Shown piece after piece: positions 1 to 5,234 of a stretch of DNA of 7,548 nucleotides. Within the stretch, counting starts at the first letter, position 1. Every line of letters begins with the position of its first letter. Under the pieces are notes generated by a model. It ran no database searches and was not told the origin of the DNA. It saw only the letters and a list, made by a program, of their open reading frames with translations. The position numbers and the translations under genes were made by a program. This DNA is from CAZSWS01 sp964610765 (GTDB taxonomy: Bacteria; Bacteroidota; Bacteroidia; Bacteroidales; Tannerellaceae), in contig CAZSWS010000102.1 of NCBI GenBank assembly GCA_964610765.1, positions 1-7,548 on the forward strand, given 5' to 3'.

Positions 1-953
1 ATTTCATAGGAAAAAGACACTCCACTTGCACTTATCAGGTTGTAAATGTTTTTTAATAGTTCATCAGCTTTCAGTGGTGTAAAGTTGGGAACTGCGATAT
101 GTGTTAATCGTTTATAGTTGTTGACAAACTCTACGAGTCCTTTACTACGCCGATGTATCGTTTGCATAGCTCCATAAATCATCTCATAGTCAGGTGCTTG
201 TGAGTGACGTTTAGAAAAGGTTTCGGAGAGTGAAATAATCGGAGTCATTGAATTCATCATCTCATGTGTCAATACTTTAATCAGCTTTTTCCACGCTTCG
301 TTCTCATTTTCATCCAGCGCTGTTTGAATGTTTTTCAGGCTAATTAGTTTAAGTTCTTTCCCTTCTATATTTAACATGACCGCACTTGCTGCCAAGCTGT
401 ATTCTTTTTTCTCTTTTTTTATTTTTATCGTTTTTGTTTCTCGCGGTGTCAGGTTGTCTAAAAATGCAGGTAACTCTTCGGAAGTAGCCAATAGGTCATT
501 TAAGTTGTAGGGCAAGGGTTTGCCAAGTAAGTCTAGTGCCGTCTTATTTATCCAATGAATATTTTTGTTATTATCTAAGACGATGAGTCCGGTATCTACC
601 CGATTCAATAAGATATCATAGAAGTTTTGCTCCGCTTCTAGTTGGCTGGTTTTATGGTTGAATTTTTTAAGAGCCTGTTCTATTGCCAATCGTAAATCAG
701 GATATAGTCCTTTCTTCTCTGCCTTTTTAAGTGAAATATTAAACTCATAAAACTGTATAGCCTCTACCAGCCGTTGAACATCTTTTATATTTCGGCGTAT
801 GAATTTTAGGAGGAAACCCATCAATACGATATCTGTAAGTATAAGTATTGTCATCAACCAGTATATCTGTTGTGATATTGCATACCCTAGAGCTATGGAG
901 CATAGCAAAACAGCAGTTATCCGAAGCGTAAGAAGTAGGGAATAGGTCTTCAT
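1..953 (-). CDS. Membrane sensor histidine kinase with PAS domain, partial (C-terminus beyond left edge)
   Basis: This reading frame stays open from an ATG at 953 to the window edge, giving 317 residues. It autophosphorylates on histidine and should pass the phosphate to the regulator encoded just upstream. Two hydrophobic helices (about residues 7-27 and 31-53) are separated by only a few residues, so there is almost no periplasmic domain. A charged helical linker follows (about 55-110), then a PAS-like domain (about 111-205, containing GLIVLDNNKNIHWIN), then the phospho-acceptor helix with the H-box LTHEMMNSMTPI. His230 is the predicted phosphorylated residue. The HATPase domain (N, G1, G2 boxes) is not visible because the window ends, not because the gene is visibly broken. 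The start overlaps the regulator's stop as ATGA, which implies translational coupling and a shared transcript. The kinase call is firm; the signal is unknown. Confidence 0.93.
   Translation of the reverse strand, partial: MKTYSLLLTLRITAVLLCSIALGYAISQQIYWLMTILILTDIVLMGFLLKFIRRNIKDVQRLVEAIQFYEFNISLKKAEKKGLYPDLRLAIEQALKKFNHKTSQLEAEQNFYDILLNRVDTGLIVLDNNKNIHWINKTALDLLGKPLPYNLNDLLATSEELPAFLDNLTPRETKTIKIKKEKKEYSLAASAVMLNIEGKELKLISLKNIQTALDENENEAWKKLIKVLTHEMMNSMTPIISLSETFSKRHSQAPDYEMIYGAMQTIHRRSKGLVEFVNNYKRLTHIAVPNFTPLKADELLKNIYNLISASGVSFSYE
950..953 (-). other. ATGA stop/start overlap between regulator and kinase genes
   Basis: Read on the minus strand, these four bases hold both the ATG of the kinase and the TGA of the response regulator. 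Such overlaps usually reflect re-initiation by the same ribosomes, so the two partners are probably made in linked amounts. It also decides the kinase start. Confidence 0.85.
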
Positions 954-2308
954 TGCTTATCTAATTTTCTATATAATGCATACCGGCTGATACCCAGCAT
1001 TTCAGCCGCTTTATTTAAGTTCCCATTGCTGACGATAAGAGCTTTTTCTATGGTTTCTTTTTCTAGTTTCTCCAGATTGAAGTTTTCTTCTTGATTCATT
1101 TTCTGCACAGCATTTGTCGTAAGAATAAAATCATCTGCTTTCAGTGCTTTACCGGATGAGAGTACTACTGCCCTTTCAACGATATTTTGCAATTCCCGGA
1201 CATTCCCCGGCCAATTATAAGAGAGCAGCTTTCGTTTCACTTCGAGGGATAGTCGTTGGATATCTTTTTTGTATTTATGGGCATATTTGGATAAAAAGTA
1301 CTCGGCTAATAGTACAATATCATTGCCTCGTTCTCTAAGAGGAGGAATATGTAATTCGATGGTGTTGATTCGGTATAATAAGTCTTGCCTGAACGTGCCA
1401 TTTGCTACTGCCTGATATATGTTTGCATTGGTTGCACTGATAAAGCGCACATCAATCGCAATATCTTTCGTTGAACCTAGTCGGGTGATTGACTTTTTCT
1501 CTATGGCTGTTAGCATTTTAGCCTGCATAGGCAGTGAAAGGTTGCCAATTTCGTCTAAGAATAGAGTTCCTCCGGAAGCAACTTCCATACGTCCGGGCTT
1601 GCTTTTTTTAGCATCCGTGAAGGCTCCTTTTTCATAGCCAAACAATTCTGCTTCGAAAAGTGATTCTGAAATACTCCCCAGATCAATACTTATAAAGATG
1701 TCATTGGAGCGGGGGGACTGTTGGTAGATTGTTTTGGCCATGATATCTTTTCCTGTACCGTTTTCACCCAATACAAGAATGTTTGCATCAGTATCAGCCA
1801 ATTTATCTATCATTTCAAACACTTTCTGCATAGCGTCAGACTCGCCAATTATTTCATTGTCAATCTTAGGAGATTTTAAGGCGTCAAACTGATTTTGCAA
1901 ATTATGATATTGTTTTCGAGACTCTTTTAATTTAAGTCCTGAAGATATGGTAGCTACCATTTTCTCATTTTCCCACGGCTTCGAGATGAAATCCGTCGCT
2001 CCTGACTTGATGGCTTGAACCGCTTTTTCGGTGTCTGCATATGCTGTCATCAAGATAACCACAGCTTGTGGGTCTGTTTTTAGTATTTTATCCAGCCAGT
2101 AAAATCCCTCTTTACCACTCACGGTATCCCGTTGGAAATTCATATCCAGGAGTATGAGATCCGGTTGAAATTCGTCAATAAACTTTTCGATTTTATCAGG
2201 TGTGGTAATTACTTTTATTTTTTCCACATAAGGATAAAGTAGTGCATTTAATGCAAAGAGCACGTCTTCATTATCATCAACAATAAGTATTTTCCCTTTA
2301 TTATCCAT
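950..2308 (-). CDS. NtrC-family sigma-54-dependent response regulator
   Basis: This is a cytoplasmic transcription activator of 452 residues, full length for the family. The receiver domain (about 5-122) has the acidic pair D11/D12, phospho-acceptor D55 in LILLDMNF, T88 and K110. The AAA+ sigma-54 interaction domain (about 151-380) shows Walker A GENGTGKD (181-188), the sigma-54 contact loop GAFTDA (228-233, Asp in place of the second Gly of GAFTGA), Walker B GGTLFLDEIG (246-255), sensor I FISATN (289-294), candidate arginine fingers R307 and R313, and sensor II WPGNVREL (366-373). A Fis-type helix-turn-helix closes the protein (about 417-450, NLNKAAEMLGISRYALYRKL). All catalytic elements are present, so it should hydrolyse ATP to open sigma-54 promoters once phosphorylated. 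It precedes its kinase and is divergent from the efflux operon, its most likely target. The start is supported by a Shine-Dalgarno-like AAGGA 7 nt upstream. Confidence 0.96.
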   Translation of the reverse strand: MDNKGKILIVDDNEDVLFALNALLYPYVEKIKVITTPDKIEKFIDEFQPDLILLDMNFQRDTVSGKEGFYWLDKILKTDPQAVVILMTAYADTEKAVQAIKSGATDFISKPWENEKMVATISSGLKLKESRKQYHNLQNQFDALKSPKIDNEIIGESDAMQKVFEMIDKLADTDANILVLGENGTGKDIMAKTIYQQSPRSNDIFISIDLGSISESLFEAELFGYEKGAFTDAKKSKPGRMEVASGGTLFLDEIGNLSLPMQAKMLTAIEKKSITRLGSTKDIAIDVRFISATNANIYQAVANGTFRQDLLYRINTIELHIPPLRERGNDIVLLAEYFLSKYAHKYKKDIQRLSLEVKRKLLSYNWPGNVRELQNIVERAVVLSSGKALKADDFILTTNAVQKMNQEENFNLEKLEKETIEKALIVSNGNLNKAAEMLGISRYALYRKLDKQ

Positions 2309-2315
2309 TTTTCTA

Positions 2316-2320
2316 TCCTT
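2316..2320 (-). promoter_or_regulatory. Ribosome binding site of the response regulator gene
   Basis: On the minus strand AAGGA lies 7 nt before the ATG at 2308, a normal spacing for a Shine-Dalgarno element. It supports this start and contrasts with the outer-membrane factor gene on the other strand, which has no such element. Confidence 0.6.
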
Positions 2321-2333
2321 GTTATGATGTGGG

Positions 2334-2341
2334 TAAATGTA
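2334..2341 (-). promoter_or_regulatory. Possible Bacteroides-type -7 element for the regulator-kinase operon
   Basis: The minus strand reads TACATTTA, 7 of 8 matches to the Bacteroides primary-sigma -7 consensus TAnnTTTG. It would start transcription about 18 nt before the regulator ATG. No good TTTG -33 element is seen at the expected distance, where the sequence runs into the edge of the palindrome starting at 2363. In an AT-rich spacer such a match can arise by chance, so the call is tentative. Confidence 0.3.
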
Positions 2342-2362
2342 CGGATAATTTATTGAATATAT

Positions 2363-2380
2363 CTGTTCGATTTCGAACAG
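2363..2380. promoter_or_regulatory. Upstream activator site 1 (palindromic operator)
   Basis: CTGTTCGA-TT-TCGAACAG is a perfect inverted repeat with 8-bp arms and a 2-bp spacer. Its centre is about 110 bp upstream of the predicted transcription start of the efflux operon, a typical place for enhancer sites of NtrC-type activators, which bind as dimers through Fis-like helix-turn-helices. The dyad symmetry, the second copy and the adjacent NtrC-type gene make it the probable binding site of that regulator. Binding itself is inferred. Confidence 0.8.
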
Positions 2381-2385
2381 GCATT

Positions 2386-2401
2386 TGTTCGAAGTCGAAC
2401 A
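2386..2401. promoter_or_regulatory. Upstream activator site 2 (palindromic operator)
   Basis: TGTTCGA-AG-TCGAACA repeats the core of the site at 2363-2380 with 7-bp perfect arms and the same 2-bp spacer; only the outermost base pair differs. The two centres are 22 bp apart, about two turns of B-DNA, so two bound dimers would sit on the same face and could assemble the hexamer needed for sigma-54 activation. The centre is about 88 bp upstream of the predicted transcription start. Confidence 0.8.
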
Positions 2402-2402
2402 G

Positions 2403-2454
2403 GTGCGAGTAATGGATATTTTGTAAAGTGTATATAATTAGCGCTTTATGTGTA
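2403..2454. other. AT-rich spacer between activator sites and promoter
   Basis: This roughly 50-bp AT-rich stretch separates the paired palindromes from the -24 element. It would be the DNA that loops to bring the activator to RNA polymerase. I see no convincing IHF-like site or primary-sigma promoter in it, and no small gene. Confidence 0.4.
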
Positions 2455-2470
2455 TGGCATGAGTTTTGCC
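2455..2470 (+). promoter_or_regulatory. Sigma-54 (-24/-12) promoter of the efflux operon
   Basis: TGGCAT-GAGTT-TTGCC matches the sigma-54 consensus TGGCAC-N5-TTGCW with exact spacing between the invariant GG (2456-2457) and GC (2468-2469); the mismatches are the last base of the -24 block and the last W. Counting the C at 2469 as -12 places +1 near 2481, only about 3 nt before the ATG at 2484. The paired upstream palindromes and the neighbouring sigma-54 activator gene support it independently. Transcription should depend on RpoN, which is not in the window. Confidence 0.83.
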
Positions 2471-2483
2471 TATATAATGACAG

Positions 2484-3965
2484 ATGAAACAGGTGTTATA
2501 CATATTTCTATTGTTACTCGTGCATATTAATGGGTTTTCAGAAAACAGTGAAGTCCGGAAAATAAGCATGACCATTGAACAGGCTATTGAGCGAGCTCGA
2601 GCTTATTCTCCGGATGTGCTGGTAGCGCGCCATAGTTTTAAATCGGCGCATTGGAACTATCGTTATTTTAAGGCAAACTATCTGCCTTCATTGACTTTCC
2701 AGTCGACTCCTAACTTCAATCACAGTATCAATGTGATTAGTTCGCCGGATGGTTCTTCCCGCTTTGTTCAGCAAAATCAATTAATTACGAGTGGTACACT
2801 TTCTTTAAGTCAACATGTAGCACTAACGGGCGGTACACTATCCTTAAAGACAAGTTTGCAGCGGCTAGACCTTTTTGGTGAAACAGAGAAAACGTCTTAT
2901 CAAACCAGTCCGATAACGGTGTCGTATGAGCAGTCTTTGTTTGGTTATAACCGATTGAAATGGGATAAAAAGATAGAGCCAATCAGATATGAAGCGGCTA
3001 AAAAAGCTTATGTAGAAACGCTGGAGCTTGTTTCCGTTCGAACGATTAGTCGGTTTTTTAATTTAGCCGGTGCACAAACAAATATGGAAATAGCACGTAT
3101 TAACTATGCCAATGCAGACACACTCTATCGATTTGCTCAAGGACGTTATAATATTGGAACAATCTCTGAAAATGAAATGCTTCAACTGGAAATTAACAGA
3201 CTCAATGAGGAAACAAGTCGTATGAATGCGCAAATAGAAGTAGAAAATCAAATGCAAGAGCTTCGTTCTTATTTAGGTATTAAAGAAAATGTTGAAATCA
3301 CAGCAATTATAGATGAAGATGTCCCTCAAGTAGTAATAGATCCTTATAAAGCCTTACAGCTAGCCGTAGAAAATAGTCCGGATATACTGCATATGGAACG
3401 CCGAAAACAAGAAAGTAAAAGTTCAGTCGCCTATGCAAAAGCAAACTCCGGTCTTAAAGCCGATATTTATGCACAATTAGGGTTGACACAAACCGGAGAT
3501 AAACTAAGTCTGGCTTATAAAGACCCTTTAAACCAGCAGTATGTGGAAATAGGTATTCGTTTGCCTATTCTTGATTGGGGGCGCGGTAAAGGGCAAGTAA
3601 AAGTAGCACAGTCTAATCAAGATGTGGTATATGCACAAGTGGAGCAAGACCGGGTAAATTTTGAGCATTCGATTCTAAAAACAGTCAAGCAGTTTAACTT
3701 GCAATCAAGCAAAGTGGGTGTGGCTGCCAAAACCAACGCCGTCGCCGAACGAAGAAATGAGATTGCACGAAGACTCTATATTCAAGGGCAGTCAACTATT
3801 CTGGATATGAATGCGGCTATTGCAGAGAAAGATGCATCCAAACGCTCTTATATCAATACGTTATATAGCTTTTGGTATTTATACTATACGATTCAAAGCA
3901 TGACTTTGTATGATTTTCAGAAAGATTTATTACTCACAGAAGACTATAACTTGTTACTTAAATGA
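2484..3965 (+). CDS. TolC-family outer-membrane efflux protein
   Basis: This 493-residue protein is the outer-membrane exit duct of the pump; the family forms trimers with a beta-barrel in the outer membrane and a long alpha-helical periplasmic tunnel. The N-terminus MKQVLYIFLLLLVHINGF is a Sec signal peptide with cleavage probably near residue 19-21; no lipobox cysteine is present. The mature part holds two outer-membrane-efflux repeats, a first half (about 30-265) and a second (about 285-480), each with long amphipathic helices and a barrel strand pair. The family-like end is clear: SFWYLYYTIQSMTLYDFQKD. Length is normal. An in-frame TGA at 2478-2480 directly precedes the start, and later in-frame starts would damage the signal peptide, so the ATG at 2484 is firmly chosen although it has no Shine-Dalgarno sequence. 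It is the first gene of the operon, behind the sigma-54 promoter. Confidence 0.95.
   Translation: MKQVLYIFLLLLVHINGFSENSEVRKISMTIEQAIERARAYSPDVLVARHSFKSAHWNYRYFKANYLPSLTFQSTPNFNHSINVISSPDGSSRFVQQNQLITSGTLSLSQHVALTGGTLSLKTSLQRLDLFGETEKTSYQTSPITVSYEQSLFGYNRLKWDKKIEPIRYEAAKKAYVETLELVSVRTISRFFNLAGAQTNMEIARINYANADTLYRFAQGRYNIGTISENEMLQLEINRLNEETSRMNAQIEVENQMQELRSYLGIKENVEITAIIDEDVPQVVIDPYKALQLAVENSPDILHMERRKQESKSSVAYAKANSGLKADIYAQLGLTQTGDKLSLAYKDPLNQQYVEIGIRLPILDWGRGKGQVKVAQSNQDVVYAQVEQDRVNFEHSILKTVKQFNLQSSKVGVAAKTNAVAERRNEIARRLYIQGQSTILDMNAAIAEKDASKRSYINTLYSFWYLYYTIQSMTLYDFQKDLLLTEDYNLLLK
3962..3965 (+). other. ATGA stop/start overlap between outer-membrane factor and adaptor genes
   Basis: The TGA of the outer-membrane factor and the ATG of the adaptor share bases in ATGA. 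This suggests translational coupling of two proteins that must assemble together. It mirrors the overlap in the divergent kinase-regulator operon. Confidence 0.8.
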
Positions 3966-5224
3966 ATACGATGGATAGACCTATTGAAAAGAAACCGTTT
4001 ATGGTAAAGTATAGATACTACCTCCTTGGAGGAAGTATTTTAGTCGCTTTGTTGGTTTACTTGACGGTGACATCTATGCGAAGCATGAAAATGTTGCGCT
4101 ATAATGCTGAAAACATACAAGTGGCTGAAGTGGAACAGAGCAAATTTTTGGAATATTTGAGTGTAGAAGGACTGGCTCAGCCCAAGCTGACAGTTAAGGT
4201 GAATAGTCTGGAAGGAGGCATTGTTGAAGAGATTATAGCCGAAGAAGGAAGTATGTTGGCAAAAGGAGATACGATTTTGATTATTCGGAATCCGGATTTT
4301 GTGAGAACGATAGAAGATGAACGCGATAATTTAGAGAAACAGCAGATTTCCTATGAGGAAAAAAGTATTCAAATGAAAAGACGTTCTTCTGAATTAAAGC
4401 GTACTACTCTAAAAACGCTGTATGACTTGGAGCGTATGAGCAAGCAATACAATCTGGAGCAAGAAGAATATAAAATAGGTATTAAAAGCAAAGCACAGTT
4501 GGAGGTCGCTACCGATGATTATCAGTTTAATCAGCGAAATGCGCAGTTGTTGCTGGAAGAACTCAAACACGATTCATTGATGAATACCATTCAAACTGAA
4601 TTGATGAAAAATGACTTGAAGCGAGAGCAACTACGCTTTCAGCGAACAGAAGAGCGTTTAGATAATCTGGTGGTTCGGTCGCCCATTGCCGGACAATTAA
4701 GTTATATCAGTGTTATTCCCGGCGAAAGAGTTTCGGCAGGGAGTAATATTGGTGAGCTGAAAGTAGTTGAAGACATTAAGTTAAGCACTCGAATCAGTGA
4801 GTATTATATTGATCGCATCAGTTTGGGGCTTTCAGCAACAGTGATTTATCAGGAAGAAAAGTTTGCGTTGAAAATCATTAAGATTAATCCTGAAATTAAA
4901 GACCGGGAGTTTGCTGTCGATTTAGTTTTTATGGATAAAGTACCTGAGAATATTCGTATCGGTAAGAGTTATCGCTTACAAATAGAACTGGGACTACCCG
5001 AAGATGCACTGGTTGTGAAGAAAGGTAATTTTTATCAATCGACCGGAGGGCAGTGGGTGTTTAAAGTGAATGAATCCGGAACGAAAGCCATGCGTACGCC
5101 TATAACGGTTGGCAGGCAAAATCCTCTACAATATGAAATACTGGAAGGATTATCAGCCGGCGATCAAATTATCATATCAGGTTATGATAACTTTGGAGAT
5201 GCACAAGAGTTAGTTTTAAAATAA
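3962..5224 (+). CDS. HlyD/MacA-type periplasmic adaptor (membrane fusion protein)
   Basis: This 420-residue protein is the periplasmic bridge between the inner-membrane permease and the TolC-type duct. Residues about 19-37 (YYLLGGSILVALLVYLTVT) form one membrane anchor with a short basic cytoplasmic N-terminus. The split lipoyl domain is seen as a first half around 75-110 (GGIVEEIIAEEGSMLAKGD) and a second half around 236-267 (VVRSPIAGQLSYISVIPGERV). Between them about 120 residues (113-233), rich in Glu, Lys, Arg and Gln, form an alpha-helical coiled-coil hairpin, the part that docks on TolC tips. A beta-barrel (about 270-345) and a membrane-proximal domain (about 348-420, ending EGLSAGDQIIISGYDNF) follow. 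The domain order is that of MacA-like adaptors of ABC pumps. The ATG at 3962 overlaps the previous stop; Met4 is a possible alternative start. Confidence 0.94.
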   Translation: MNTMDRPIEKKPFMVKYRYYLLGGSILVALLVYLTVTSMRSMKMLRYNAENIQVAEVEQSKFLEYLSVEGLAQPKLTVKVNSLEGGIVEEIIAEEGSMLAKGDTILIIRNPDFVRTIEDERDNLEKQQISYEEKSIQMKRRSSELKRTTLKTLYDLERMSKQYNLEQEEYKIGIKSKAQLEVATDDYQFNQRNAQLLLEELKHDSLMNTIQTELMKNDLKREQLRFQRTEERLDNLVVRSPIAGQLSYISVIPGERVSAGSNIGELKVVEDIKLSTRISEYYIDRISLGLSATVIYQEEKFALKIIKINPEIKDREFAVDLVFMDKVPENIRIGKSYRLQIELGLPEDALVVKKGNFYQSTGGQWVFKVNESGTKAMRTPITVGRQNPLQYEILEGLSAGDQIIISGYDNFGDAQELVLK

Positions 5225-5234
5225 AAAACATACC

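Noticed and set aside
328..510. Open frame on the plus strand within the kinase region
   Set aside because: It lies opposite a kinase frame that encodes a clear TM-PAS-H-box protein; its own product is low-complexity, Phe/Ser rich and matches nothing.
2309..2362. Search for a sigma-54 promoter driving the regulator-kinase operon on the minus strand
   Set aside because: No GG-N10-GC pair with reasonable flanks was found, so the two-component operon does not appear sigma-54 driven.
2424..2448. Possible stem TAAAG...CTTTA in the spacer
   Set aside because: The arms are only 5 bp with a 15-nt loop and no T-run follows; too weak for a terminator or operator call.
2433..2478. Two TATAAT strings (2433-2438 and 2473-2478) resembling enterobacterial -10 boxes
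   Set aside because: Bacteroidota primary sigma uses TAnnTTTG with a -33 TTTG, the spacer is AT-rich, and no matching -35 or -33 element is properly spaced.
3035..3044. CGTTCGAACG, a palindrome similar to the activator-site core
   Set aside because: It lacks the 2-bp central spacer and flanking bases of the paired sites and lies within coding sequence; a chance match is likely.
2785..3257. Minus-strand open frames inside the outer-membrane factor gene
   Set aside because: They are antisense to a well-formed TolC-family coding sequence, show no domain and have no start signals.
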